Shown here piece by piece: positions 20,075 to 27,581 of a DNA stretch of 43,646 bases. Each line of letters starts with the position of its first letter. Position 1 is the first letter of the stretch. The notes below the pieces were generated by a model, which worked only from the letters and a program-made list of their open reading frames with translations, did not search any database and was not told the DNA's origin. The translations under genes were made by a program, and so were the position numbers. This stretch comes from a virus: positions 1 to 43,646 of IMG/VR virus record IMGVR_UViG_3300020118_000364; one strand, written 5' to 3'.

Positions 20075-21295
20075 ATGCCAAAAGTAACCACCAATACCGC
20101 CCCATCACCAGCGCCCGCAGTCGCTGCCGCCCCGGCCCCGGGGAGCGAGAAACCTGCGCCCAAGCCCGCCGCCACTCCTGCCGCCCCGACCAAGCCCGCT
20201 CCTCGCCGAGCGGCCGCCCCGGTGCCGGCCCCTGGCGCCGCGCCCGCCGACTTCAACGCCGCCCTCCAGCAGGCTACCCGCAGCCTGCTGGAGGACAGCA
20301 TCACCCTCGATGCCGAGGAACCCGTCGCCCCGCCCGCCGCCGTTCCCAAGCCCGAGCCCGCCGCCGCTGCGGCCCAGGAGGAGGCAGCCCAAGAGCCTGC
20401 CGCCGCCGAGGCCCCAGCCGAGGAAACCGCCCCAGAGGAAGAAGCACCAGAAATCGCTAACACCGGGGATGACCCGGAACCGGATGCAGAAGCCGAGCCG
20501 GATGCCGACGAAGCCGCCCTGGCCGAGGAGGCTGCCTCCAATGCCTGGCCCAAAAGCGCGACCAAGCGCCTGACCAAACTGCTGAAGGAGCGCACCGCCC
20601 TGAAAGCGCAGCTTGAAGGCGCCGCCCAGCTCCGTGAGGAGCGGGATGCGCTCAAAGCCAAGCTGGAAGAAGCGCCCCAGCAGCAGGAGCAAGCCCCGCG
20701 CACCATCACCGCCGCCGAGCGCCAGCTCCAGCAGGAGATAGCCGTCACCGAACAGTGGCTCGAAACCATCGAGGCCCATCCGGAAGGCTTGACGCTCACC
20801 GACGCCCAGGGCAAGGAAGTCACCTACGGCCCAGAGCAGCTCCGCAAGGCCCGCACCAGGTTCATCCGCCAGCTCACCACGGCCGAGATCCGTCTCCAGC
20901 AGCACCAGGCCGAGCTGGCCCGGCAGACGGCCGAACACTCCCGCGCCGCGATTGAGCAACACCCGTTCCTCAAGCAGAAGAGCAGCCCCGAGTACCAGAT
21001 GATCCAGCAGGTGCTGCGCGCCTTCCCGGAAGTCGCCCGCATCCCCGATCACCTGTCGGTGTTAGCCGATGCCATTGCCTGGCGCCAGCAGCAGGCCGCC
21101 AAAGCCAAAGCCGCCGCCACCAAACCGGCCGCCCCGGCCAAACCGGCCCCGCCCGCCCGCCCCGGCAAACCGGCCGCCCTCCCGGCAGCCGTCAACCCCG
21201 AGAGCGCCGCCCGCCAGCAGCGCACCAGCGACTTCCTCAAAACCGGCAACCCCGAAAGCGCCGCCGCCACCATCCTGGACCTGGTCGAATCATGA
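20075..21295 (+). CDS. Scaffolding protein (predicted)
   Basis: A 406-residue low-complexity protein. Residues 1-160 are Ala/Pro/Glu-rich and disordered. Residues about 165-300 are a strongly helical, charged coiled coil (L-K-E-R-T-A-L-K-A-Q-L-E-G-A-A-Q-L-R-E-E-R-D-A-L-K-A). The tail is Ala/Pro-rich and ends in a short ordered helix. Lying between portal and major capsid with this composition is the usual picture of an internal scaffold that guides shell assembly. Sequence alone does not give the family. Confidence 0.72.
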   Translation: MPKVTTNTAPSPAPAVAAAPAPGSEKPAPKPAATPAAPTKPAPRRAAAPVPAPGAAPADFNAALQQATRSLLEDSITLDAEEPVAPPAAVPKPEPAAAAAQEEAAQEPAAAEAPAEETAPEEEAPEIANTGDDPEPDAEAEPDADEAALAEEAASNAWPKSATKRLTKLLKERTALKAQLEGAAQLREERDALKAKLEEAPQQQEQAPRTITAAERQLQQEIAVTEQWLETIEAHPEGLTLTDAQGKEVTYGPEQLRKARTRFIRQLTTAEIRLQQHQAELARQTAEHSRAAIEQHPFLKQKSSPEYQMIQQVLRAFPEVARIPDHLSVLADAIAWRQQQAAKAKAAATKPAAPAKPAPPARPGKPAALPAAVNPESAARQQRTSDFLKTGNPESAAATILDLVES

Positions 21296-21299
21296 CCAA

Positions 21300-21376
21300 C
21301 CCAAAAGCTGAAAAACTGAAATTACGAAACGCTGAAATCATTTCAGCCTTTCAGCCTTTCAGCGTTTCAGCATTTC
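21300..21376. repeat. GCTGAAA/TTTCAGC repeat leader with hairpin
   Basis: Variant array of about 8-bp units: GCTGAAAAACTGAAA, then GCTGAAAT, one base, ATTTCAGC (a perfect inverted repeat), followed by TTTCAGCC, TTTCAGCC, TTTCAGCG, TTTCAGCA, TTTCAGG. It fills the leader of the major capsid gene and could form a long snap-back hairpin in the mRNA. Confidence 0.8.
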
Positions 21377-21407
21377 AGGAGGCTCTTGCAGAAAATGGAA
21401 TAAACCA
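21377..21407 (+). promoter_or_regulatory. Capsid leader: AGGAGG plus two-codon ORF
   Basis: AGGAGG at 21377-21382 is a perfect ribosome site. The first ATG after it (21395) makes a minimal frame ATG-GAA-TAA ending at 21403, five bases before the capsid ATG at 21408. The capsid start is 26 bp from AGGAGG, so translation may rely on reinitiation, or the spacing is unusual. Confidence 0.5.
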
Positions 21408-22415
21408 ATGTTAATCGAACGCAACCAAATCGGCAAACGAGAAATGTTAGCCGACTACATCACCCGGGTCGATGCCAAGACCAAGCCGCTTTTGGCCATG
21501 ATCCCCAAAGGCCCGCCCATCACCAACATGTTAGTCGAGTTCCTCGCCGACGACTTCGAGACCCCCGTGGATAACTCGGTCGAAGATGGCAAGGATGTGG
21601 ATACCTTCGACAACGCCGTCCAGAACCGCGCCCGGCTCCAGACCTACGCCATGAAAGTGCGCGAGAGCGCCATGGTGTCCGACCTGGCCGAGAACGTGTC
21701 GGACGTGGCCGGCCTCTCCAAGGGCGAGTTGGCCGAAGCCATCATGAAGAAACTCGAGCGCCTCAGCCGCGCCATCGAGGCCTTCATGTGCGGCGACCAG
21801 GAGCAACAGGCCGGCGCCGCCGGCGTGCCTTACCGTGGCCGTGGCCTGGGCCTTTGGGCCGCGCAGGCCAGCAGCCAGACGGTGTTGCCCGTCAACACCA
21901 ACTACCAGACGGATAGCAGCAGCCTCAACACCACCAGCGCCGCCAGTGTGGCGGAATCGGACATCCAGGATGTGATGCAGAATATTTACACCATCACCGG
22001 CCAACAGATGAACGGCATCTTGTTAGCCAGCCCCATCCTCAAGCGCCGTTTCGGTAGTTTCACCCAGACGGATGCCGGCAGCACGAACACCCGCTCCATC
22101 ATCCGGATGTATCAGACGCAGTTCAACGGGGTGATCGATAACGTGGTCGACCAGTTCAAGGGCGATTACGGCACGCTGGACTTGCACCTCACACTCTGGA
22201 ACGCCCACCCGAATTTCGGCGGCAGCAGCGGCGGCAACCTCCGGCGCGGCTACTTGATTCCGGACATGAAACTCCTCGAGCTCAACTACAAGCGCAACCC
22301 GCGCGTCAAGCAGCTCGAAGATCGCGGCGGCGGGCCCCGTTTCCTGGCCGACGCGATCCTGTCGTGGAAAGTGAAAAACCCCAAACCGCTCGGCAAATTC
22401 AGCAGCACCAGCTAA
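21408..22415 (+). CDS. Major capsid protein (SU10-like, DUF5309 type)
   Basis: A 335-residue shell protein with the HK97-type outline of the SU10/DUF5309 family: Y-I-T-R-V-D-A-K-T-K-P-L-L-A-M-I-P-K-G (about 14-32), E-F-L-A-D-D-F, a spine-helix region (L-S-K-G-E-L-A-E-A-I-M-K-K-L), A-F-M-C-G-D-Q-E near 121-128, D-I-Q-D-V-M-Q-N-I-Y, and the final M-K-L-L-E-L-N-Y-K-R-N-P ... D-A-I-L-S-W-K-V-K-N-P. Length and position after the scaffold agree. Confidence 0.87.
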   Translation: MLIERNQIGKREMLADYITRVDAKTKPLLAMIPKGPPITNMLVEFLADDFETPVDNSVEDGKDVDTFDNAVQNRARLQTYAMKVRESAMVSDLAENVSDVAGLSKGELAEAIMKKLERLSRAIEAFMCGDQEQQAGAAGVPYRGRGLGLWAAQASSQTVLPVNTNYQTDSSSLNTTSAASVAESDIQDVMQNIYTITGQQMNGILLASPILKRRFGSFTQTDAGSTNTRSIIRMYQTQFNGVIDNVVDQFKGDYGTLDLHLTLWNAHPNFGGSSGGNLRRGYLIPDMKLLELNYKRNPRVKQLEDRGGGPRFLADAILSWKVKNPKPLGKFSSTS

Positions 22416-22432
22416 CAGCCGCACTGAACCCA

Positions 22433-22465
22433 AATCATAAATCATAATTCATAAATCATAAATTC
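22433..22465 (+). repeat. Heptamer array (AAATCAT family)
   Basis: AAATCAT, AAATCAT, AATTCAT, AAATCAT, AAATTC, abutting ATG 22466. Confidence 0.88.
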
Positions 22466-23047
22466 ATGGAAAAGATCATCAAAACCACCGCGCTCATCGG
22501 CCTGGCTGTTTTAGCCTTCAGCCTTGAGCCTTCAGCATTGCCCCTGGACGTCCAGCCCCTCTCGCTGGAAACCGCAGCCGCCACCGGGTTTAACTACCAC
22601 GCCATCGTCACCTACACCGATCTGACGAACGCCGCCGCCGGCGAAAAGAGCGTCCAGTTGTTTCCCGGCTCCGGCAACATCAGCACCAATTACCAGATCG
22701 GGCCGGTCGCCTGGTATCTCACCACGCCCTTCACCAACTCCGGCGCCACCATGAGCAACCTCATGTTCAACGTCGGCTTTGGCGGCACCATCACCACCGC
22801 CCTCCCGACCAACCTGTTCGGGCCGGTCCTGGGCATGGATATCAACGTCAAGGGCAGCAACATCGTGACCTTGAACGGGCCGCTCGTGGCCTTCAGCACC
22901 AACCTGGTGGTGAACATCCCCATGGCCAGCACCAATCATCTAGATGCCAGTTTCAGCCTGCGCGGCACCCTTCCCACCCATAGCACCGACCTGGGCGGGC
23001 AGATCGATATCTACTTCCGCGCCATCGACCTGAGCAAAGTTCGCTAA
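22466..23047 (+). CDS. Head-associated protein with signal-like N terminus
   Basis: A 193-residue protein. The N terminus (M-E-K-I-I-K-T-T-A-L-I-G-L-A-V-L-A-F-S-L) looks like a signal peptide, and part of it and the following E-P-S-A-L-P-L are encoded by an AARGCTN-family array (22509-22540). The mature part is Thr/Asn/Gly-rich beta sequence, as in head decoration or fibre proteins. It is last in the head operon, before a strong terminator. If the array is a recent insert, the true mature protein may start after it. Function inferred only. Confidence 0.65.
   Translation: MEKIIKTTALIGLAVLAFSLEPSALPLDVQPLSLETAAATGFNYHAIVTYTDLTNAAAGEKSVQLFPGSGNISTNYQIGPVAWYLTTPFTNSGATMSNLMFNVGFGGTITTALPTNLFGPVLGMDINVKGSNIVTLNGPLVAFSTNLVVNIPMASTNHLDASFSLRGTLPTHSTDLGGQIDIYFRAIDLSKVR
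22509..22540 (-). repeat. AARGCTN-family array inside a gene
   Basis: Reverse-oriented units AGCCTTC, AGCCTTG, AGCCTTC, AGCATT are translated in frame as A-F-S-L-E-P-S-A-L within the predicted signal region. Confidence 0.85.
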
Positions 23048-23083
23048 CGTACCAATCAACCCCGGGGCGCGGTGTAACACCGG

Positions 23084-23130
23084 CCCGCCCCCGGGCTGTG
23101 GAACCGGGCGGCGGGGTTTATTTGTTTTCT
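23084..23130 (+). terminator. Strong hairpin terminator after the head genes
   Basis: Stem CCCGCC-CCCGG (23084-23094) pairs with CCGGG-C-GGCGGG (23104-23115) through 11 bp with one bulged C and a 9-nt loop, followed by GTTTATTTGTTTTC. This is the clearest intrinsic terminator in the genome and ends the portal-to-capsid transcription block. Confidence 0.82.
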
Positions 23131-23150
23131 CCGCCGCCCTCCAAGAAAGA

Positions 23151-23181
23151 AAGGCTAAAGTCTAAATGCTAAATGCTAAAA
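23151..23181 (+). repeat. AARGCTN-family heptamer array
   Basis: AAAGGCT, AAAGTCT, AAATGCT, AAATGCT, AAAATGG. An ATG within it (23166) and one at its edge (23181) are both in frame with the next gene. Confidence 0.87.
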
Positions 23182-23681
23182 TGGATCGGGCCAAGGCAGG
23201 CATTTCAGCATTCAGCATTGAGCCTTTAGCCTTGTCTTCGCTGCCGGCGGAGCTGGAAGCGGAGGACCTGGCCGGCGACCAGGATCTCACGCTCGACCAA
23301 TCGCTCCTCAACAGCGACCCGGCCTTGCACGAGGCGTTGCGCCAGCTCTACGAGAAGACCCTCACCCTGGAAATGCTTCAGGCCCAGGCCGAGCAGAACG
23401 CGCTGGACCGCAGCCTGCGCGAAGCCCGCAGCATCGATGGCGTGGGGGAAGTGGTCCGCCGCGTCCACCCCAGCGCCTATCACCTCTGGGCGCACGATCT
23501 CGGCAGCTACGATTGCTGGCAGGACAAGGGCTTCACCAAGTACTTCGACCGCATCGCCCCGGAGTGCAAAGTCAAGAGCACCGGCACGCGGCTGCAGGTC
23601 GGCTTCCAGCGCGACACCGGCTGGTTCCGCGCCGAGCCCAGGTTCCGCAAGAGCTACCCCGAAGAGAAGGCTAAAGGCTAA
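23181..23681 (+). CDS. Tail/connector-region protein
   Basis: A 166-residue protein. After an array-encoded stretch at its N terminus (F-S-I-E-P-L-A-L-S) come an acidic helical region and a coiled part (E-M-L-Q-A-Q-A-E-Q-N-A-L-D-R). The C-terminal domain is rich in aromatic residues (H-P-S-A-Y-H-L-W-A-H-D-L-G-S-Y-D-C-W; G-F-Q-R-D-T-G-W-F-R-A). The family is not recognised; a virion role is likely from location. The start could also be ATG 23166, or later, if the array is not translated. The last residues K-A-K-G are encoded by another array. Confidence 0.6.
   Translation: MDRAKAGISAFSIEPLALSSLPAELEAEDLAGDQDLTLDQSLLNSDPALHEALRQLYEKTLTLEMLQAQAEQNALDRSLREARSIDGVGEVVRRVHPSAYHLWAHDLGSYDCWQDKGFTKYFDRIAPECKVKSTGTRLQVGFQRDTGWFRAEPRFRKSYPEEKAKG
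23201..23234 (-). repeat. AARGCTN-family array inside a gene (reverse orientation)
   Basis: TTTCAGC, ATTCAGC, ATTGAGC, CTTTAGC, CTTG, translated as S-A-F-S-I-E-P-L-A-L-S near the N terminus of the gene at 23181. With the forward array at 23151-23181 it forms a potential stem. Confidence 0.85.
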
Positions 23682-23697
23682 ATGCTAAATGCTAAAG
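23668..23697 (+). repeat. AARGCTN-family array at a gene end
   Basis: GAAGGCT, AAAGGCT, AAATGCT, AAATGCT, AAAGTCC. It supplies the last codons (K-A-K-G) and TAA stop of the gene at 23181. Confidence 0.87.
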
Positions 23698-23716
23698 TCC
23701 ATCCCGTTCCAGCTGC

Positions 23717-23732
23717 GTCCAAACGCTCGGAC
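23717..23732 (+). repeat. 16-bp dispersed element GTCCAAACGCTCGGAC, copy C
   Basis: Exact copy in the 104-bp gap between genes, placed between a forward and a reverse-oriented array of the AARGCTN heptamer family. Confidence 0.85.
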
Positions 23733-23739
23733 TGGCCCC

Positions 23740-23770
23740 CTTTAGCATTTAGCCTTCAGCATTTAGCCTT
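23740..23770 (-). repeat. AARGCTN-family array (reverse orientation)
   Basis: TTTAGC, ATTTAGCC, TTCAGC, ATTTAGCC. Together with the forward array at 23668-23697 it frames the 16-bp repeat copy C as a pair of inverted arrays, 15 bp before ATG 23786. Confidence 0.87.
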
Positions 23771-23785
23771 TGCCCCCTTCGCCCC

Positions 23786-24853
23786 ATGAGTGCCCCGCAA
23801 ATCCGTTTGACCACCGGCGAACGCCTCCTCAAGGGCGCTATGGAGCTGCTCACCGGCCAGAGCCAGTTGCCCGGCCGGGCCGATTACCCGGTCCTGCGCG
23901 GCCACCTCGATCTCTCGCTGGGCGACGCCTGGCGCAGCGAATGGTGGAGTGACTTGATGCAGTTGGAGGAACGCTACTTCCGCGCCAATTGGAGCAGCGC
24001 CAGCACTTACAGCAAGGCCGATGAGGTTTACGACCCGTTCAGCCAGAAATATTTCCAGAGCCTCCGCAACACGAACACGAACAATGCGCCCACCCTCCTC
24101 TCCGGCGGCGCTTACGTGGAAAACAGCGCCTACTGGGCCGAGAGCATGGCCAGCTACTCCGCCAGCCCGTGGGTGAGCGGCACCGCCTACGCCGTGGGCG
24201 ACAAGGTGTTTTACGCCGTCACCAACCGCTACTATCAGTGCCACACCACCCACACCGCCAGCGGCACGCTCGTGCCGGACGCCACCGGCGGCAATGAGAA
24301 ATGGGGCCTCCTCACCCCGTTCCTGCGCAGCATCAGCTTCGATGCCTCCGGGCAGACGGCCATCGGCGACGTGTTTGACGTCAAGGATTCCGACCCGCGC
24401 GTCAACCCCCGCTGGCGGAGCATCCCCTGGAGCGTCGCGCAGAATACCCTTTACGTGGCCGAGGCCAGCCCGCGTTGCTGGGTGCAATTCCGCAGCCGCC
24501 GCCCCCGGCTCAAAGGCGCGGCCCTCGATATCACGGCCGCCTACGCCGCCGGCGACATGGTGTATTGGGACAACTCCGGGGCCATCGATGGCAACTTCTA
24601 CACCTGCCTGGCCACCACCACCGCCGGCCAGACCCCCACCAGCAACGCCAGCCTCTGGAGCGTGGTCCAGATCCCCGAGCTCTTCGAGGGCTACTTGATC
24701 TGGGCCGCCTACAGCAAAATGCTCACCGGCGATAACCAGGACGATCGCCGGGCCGATGCCCTCGCCACCGCCGAGGGCTTTCTCGCCCTGGAAGCCGACA
24801 ACACCTACCGCCAGCAAGGCCAGGCCGCCAGCCTGCCGCTCCGCACCTACTAA
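23786..24853 (+). CDS. Head-tail adaptor-like protein with two CBM5/12-like inserts
   Basis: A 355-residue virion protein. Residues 1-110 and the last 60 (L-F-E-G-Y-L-I-W-A-A-Y-S-K-M-L-T-G-D-N-Q-D-D-R-R-A-D-A-L-A) are helical, like podovirus tail adaptors. Two segments look like chitin-binding-type modules: W-V-S-G-T-A-Y-A-V-G-D-K-V-F-Y ... Y-Y-Q-C-H at about 130-155, and A-A-Y-A-A-G-D-M-V-Y-W-D ... F-Y-T-C-L at about 250-275. These modules have W/Y residues for polysaccharide stacking. It may connect head and tail and also touch host glycans. Assignment is by pattern and position. Confidence 0.62.
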   Translation: MSAPQIRLTTGERLLKGAMELLTGQSQLPGRADYPVLRGHLDLSLGDAWRSEWWSDLMQLEERYFRANWSSASTYSKADEVYDPFSQKYFQSLRNTNTNNAPTLLSGGAYVENSAYWAESMASYSASPWVSGTAYAVGDKVFYAVTNRYYQCHTTHTASGTLVPDATGGNEKWGLLTPFLRSISFDASGQTAIGDVFDVKDSDPRVNPRWRSIPWSVAQNTLYVAEASPRCWVQFRSRRPRLKGAALDITAAYAAGDMVYWDNSGAIDGNFYTCLATTTAGQTPTSNASLWSVVQIPELFEGYLIWAAYSKMLTGDNQDDRRADALATAEGFLALEADNTYRQQGQAASLPLRTY

Positions 24854-24857
24854 CACT

Positions 24858-25205
24858 ATGAGAAACGTACGCCTTCGCGGCGCCGATAAGAGCGCCAACA
24901 GCAACGGCCTGAGCAACGCCATCCAGGCCGCCGCCGCCCCCGCCCGGCTCTTTAGCGTCACCTGCTACAACAACACTGCCGGCGTCATCTACCTCCAGTG
25001 CCACGACAAAGCCAGCGCGGCCGCCGAGGGGGATGCGCCCAAGTTGCTGGTCAAGATCCTGCCCGACACCACCGGCGGCTTCGACTGGTCCAGCGCCCGC
25101 ATTTTCAGCAACGGCATCTACATCTGCAGCAGCAGCACTGCCGCAACCAAGACGCTGGGCGGCGCCTCCGACGCCATCATCGATGCCACCTTCTCTTTCG
25201 ACTAA
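24858..25205 (+). CDS. Small beta-rich virion protein
   Basis: A 115-residue protein (M-R-N-V-R-L-R-G-A-D-K-S-A-N-S-N-G-L). Beta strands such as L-F-S-V-T-C-Y-N-N-T-A-G-V-I-Y-L-Q-C-H-D-K and A-R-I-F-S-N-G-I-Y-I-C-S-S-S-T-A-A-T-K suggest a jelly-roll or tail accessory protein. ATG 24858 follows the junction TAACACTATG; the gene ends at the same motif. No specific family. Confidence 0.65.
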   Translation: MRNVRLRGADKSANSNGLSNAIQAAAAPARLFSVTCYNNTAGVIYLQCHDKASAAAEGDAPKLLVKILPDTTGGFDWSSARIFSNGIYICSSSTAATKTLGGASDAIIDATFSFD

Positions 25206-25209
25206 CACT

Positions 25210-27183
25210 ATGAATAACGCGAATACGAGGACGGAAGAGGGAGTGAGAAATTTAAGATTTATGATTTCTGATTTAGGATTTGGGTGGGCGGAAATCATAA
25301 ATCATCAACTCCTAAATCCTAAATTTGCCTCCATCCTCGCCCTTCTCCTCCTCGCGCTGCTTCCGGCTAAGCCCGCCGCCTTCGACACCCCCGCCGCTGT
25401 GCCCTCTGGCAAGGGCGTGTATGTGGATGCCTCTTACGGGAGCGACAGCTCCGGCACACGCGGCAACGCCAGCGCGCCCTTTAAAAGCATCCCGGCCGCC
25501 AAGGCGGCCGCCTTGTCTGGCGATACCATCTACGTCTATCCCGGCCTCTACACCAGCCAGACCAATCTCCTCAAGGCCGGCGTCAATTACTGGTTCTATC
25601 CCGGCGCCATCCTCACGAACAGCATGGCTGGCGGCAGCGCCGATTGGGCCTTCTTCGACGATCGGCCCCTGGGCGGCCCCACCACTAACACCATCGGGGG
25701 GCTGGGCGAGTTCGATTGGTTCGACGCCTCCGGAGCCGGCACCACCGAGCTGGGCGCAGTCCTCTGCATCACCAACCCCGCCTCCCGCATTATCTTCCAC
25801 GGCCTGCGCTCAATCGTGGGGGACGACTCCGTGAACGAAGCCGGCCTCTTTGCCCACGCCTTCTACGTCAAGAATGCCGCCTTCATCTTCCTCGACATGG
25901 ACGAGGTGTTGAACCTCAACCCCACCAGCGGCAGCCAGGGCACCGGCTTCTACTGGGAGCGGGCCGATTGCTACGTGAACATCCGCCGCATGGTCTGGCG
26001 CGGCACCGGCTACGCCGTCTGGGGGCACGACCCGGCGGCCGGCGCCACTAACAGCATCTACTACACCGGCCAGTATTTGGAGGCCGATAACATCGCCCTC
26101 TACCAGGACGCCACCCACCTCAGCTTTAAATCCTGGTTCAACATCAATGAGATCACCGTCGTTCCTAACACTGCCACCTGCTTGAGCATCCTGGGAGGCA
26201 AATTCTACGTCACCGCGCAAAAGATTAACGCCGGCGGCATCGTCATCAGTATGTCGTCCGGAGAGGCCTGGATTCAGACGGAGAAGATGACCGGCGGCAA
26301 CTGGGGCTTTATCTCCGGCACCGGCACCCTCCACTGCAACGCCCTCCAGTATGAGGACACAGCGCTAACTCCCCCATCGTTTCGTGGATTCTACATCCAG
26401 AACGGCACCAACTACATCTCCGGCAGCGAGGCCACCGTCACCAATGGCAATGTCCTGACCATGACCGCCACCGCCGGCCGCACCTTTGTCCAGGGCCTGA
26501 AGCTGCGCAGCGTCAACACCACCCCCGGCGGGAACACGAACAGCCCGGTCTCCCTCGCCATCGGCGGCTTGAGCCTGGAGAACTGCAGCCTTGTCGCCCC
26601 CTCCGGGGCAGACTCCATCAGCGCCGCCTCCGCCCAGGCCGTCACGGTCGTTGGCAGCCTCTCGGCTAACAACGCCATCAACGCCAACGTGGCCATCCTC
26701 TCCGCCGGCACTAACAGCTACACTCCGGGCGCGCCCTGGTTCAAGAACGTCACCGCTTTTACCAATCTCAATGCACTGGGCACCCTCTCCAACCTCGCCA
26801 ATGTCTCCATCCCGGCCCATTACTTTACCAACGGCGCGGCCCTCCGGCTCTTCGCCAGCGGCAGCTTCACCAACAACGGGGTGAACACCAACGAGCTCAC
26901 TCTCGTCTACGGCAGCCAGACCGCCCTGGACAGCGGCTTGCAGACGGCCAGCAACGGCGTCTGGCGGATGGAAGCCCTCATTCAGCCGCTCGGCGTCACC
27001 AGCCAGCGCATCGATGCCCGGCTCGATTGGTCCGCCTGCCAGGGTGTGCCCTTTGCCGTCACCAACGTCGTCTTCTTCGCCAGCCAGACCAACGGCATCG
27101 CCACCACCCTGGCCCTGCAAGGCGCCTCCCGCCGCAGCGGCGGCCTCACCAACGACCAGTTCCGCGTCTACTGGGAACCATGA
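25210..27183 (+). CDS. Tailspike-like protein, right-handed beta-helix
   Basis: A 657-residue protein. After about 36 residues derived from inverted heptamer arrays (R-N-L-R-F-M-I-S-D-L-G-F ... E-I-I-N-H-Q-L-L-N) there is a hydrophobic stretch (A-S-I-L-A-L-L-L-L-A-L-L-P, about 40-52). The mature part starts G-K-G-V-Y-V-D-A-S-Y-G-S-D-S-S-G-T-R-G-N-A-S-A-P-F-K-S-I-P-A-A-K-A-A-A (about 68-103), a signature of pectin-lyase-like parallel beta-helices, then Asn/Thr/Gly-rich repeats. It is likely the receptor-binding or polysaccharide-degrading tailspike; catalytic residues cannot be named. A signal-like segment is odd for a virion protein assembled in the cytoplasm. Confidence 0.75.
   Translation: MNNANTRTEEGVRNLRFMISDLGFGWAEIINHQLLNPKFASILALLLLALLPAKPAAFDTPAAVPSGKGVYVDASYGSDSSGTRGNASAPFKSIPAAKAAALSGDTIYVYPGLYTSQTNLLKAGVNYWFYPGAILTNSMAGGSADWAFFDDRPLGGPTTNTIGGLGEFDWFDASGAGTTELGAVLCITNPASRIIFHGLRSIVGDDSVNEAGLFAHAFYVKNAAFIFLDMDEVLNLNPTSGSQGTGFYWERADCYVNIRRMVWRGTGYAVWGHDPAAGATNSIYYTGQYLEADNIALYQDATHLSFKSWFNINEITVVPNTATCLSILGGKFYVTAQKINAGGIVISMSSGEAWIQTEKMTGGNWGFISGTGTLHCNALQYEDTALTPPSFRGFYIQNGTNYISGSEATVTNGNVLTMTATAGRTFVQGLKLRSVNTTPGGNTNSPVSLAIGGLSLENCSLVAPSGADSISAASAQAVTVVGSLSANNAINANVAILSAGTNSYTPGAPWFKNVTAFTNLNALGTLSNLANVSIPAHYFTNGAALRLFASGSFTNNGVNTNELTLVYGSQTALDSGLQTASNGVWRMEALIQPLGVTSQRIDARLDWSACQGVPFAVTNVVFFASQTNGIATTLALQGASRRSGGLTNDQFRVYWEP
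25245..25325. repeat. Pair of inverted heptamer arrays inside the tailspike gene
   Basis: A reverse array (ATTTAAG, ATTTATG, ATTTCTG, ATTTAGG, ATTTGG) is followed after about 10 bp by a forward array (AAATCAT, AAATCAT, CAACTCCT, AAATCCT, AAATTT). The whole is open in the gene's frame and can fold back into a long hairpin at the 5' end of the coding region. Confidence 0.88.
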
Positions 27184-27581
27184 GACATCCCCTGGCCATC
27201 TGCTCTTTGCTCTTCGCCCTGGCCGTCGCCGCCGCCCTCCTCCCGCGTGTCGTCGATCCCGAGCCCGCCCCGCTCCGCCTGGCGCTAACACTCACCATCC
27301 TAGACGAGCCAGCCGGCCAGCCCGCCGCCGGCCTCTGGAACCCGGCCACCGGCGAGCTGGCCATCTCCGCCGATGCCGGTGCCTTCAACTGGCAGCTCGT
27401 CTGCGGCCCCGCCATCGCCCTCACCTGGACCTCCCAACCCGGCATGATCTACGAATGCCAGGCCAGCCAGGACCTCCGCTCCTGGACCCCCTGCGCCGCC
27501 CGCATCGTCGGCAGCGGCCAGCAAATCACTGTCTACGATTGGCCGAGGCCCGGCCGCTTCTACCGCCTCGCGCAATTATGA
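27180..27581 (+). CDS. Secreted protein with verrucomicrobial C-terminal domain
   Basis: A 133-residue protein with a signal peptide (L-A-I-C-S-L-L-F-A-L-A-V-A-A-A-L-L-P). The mature part ends with W-T-S-Q-P-G-M-I-Y-E-C-Q-A-S-Q-D-L-R-S-W-T-P ... R-P-G-R-F-Y-R-L. The pattern Y-x-x-x-A-S-x-D-L-x-x-W-T ... R-F-Y-R-L is a widespread C-terminal domain of secreted Verrucomicrobiota proteins and is the best single clue to the host. The start overlaps the tailspike stop by four bases, and its own stop overlaps the spanin-like gene. It may be an envelope-acting moron or a virion accessory acquired from the host. Confidence 0.72.
   Translation: MRHPLAICSLLFALAVAAALLPRVVDPEPAPLRLALTLTILDEPAGQPAAGLWNPATGELAISADAGAFNWQLVCGPAIALTWTSQPGMIYECQASQDLRSWTPCAARIVGSGQQITVYDWPRPGRFYRLAQL

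Noticed and set aside
23070-23083. CGGTGT-A-ACACCG inverted repeat as a terminator
   Set aside because: The loop would be a single base and there is no T-run; the larger hairpin at 23084-23115 is the credible terminator.
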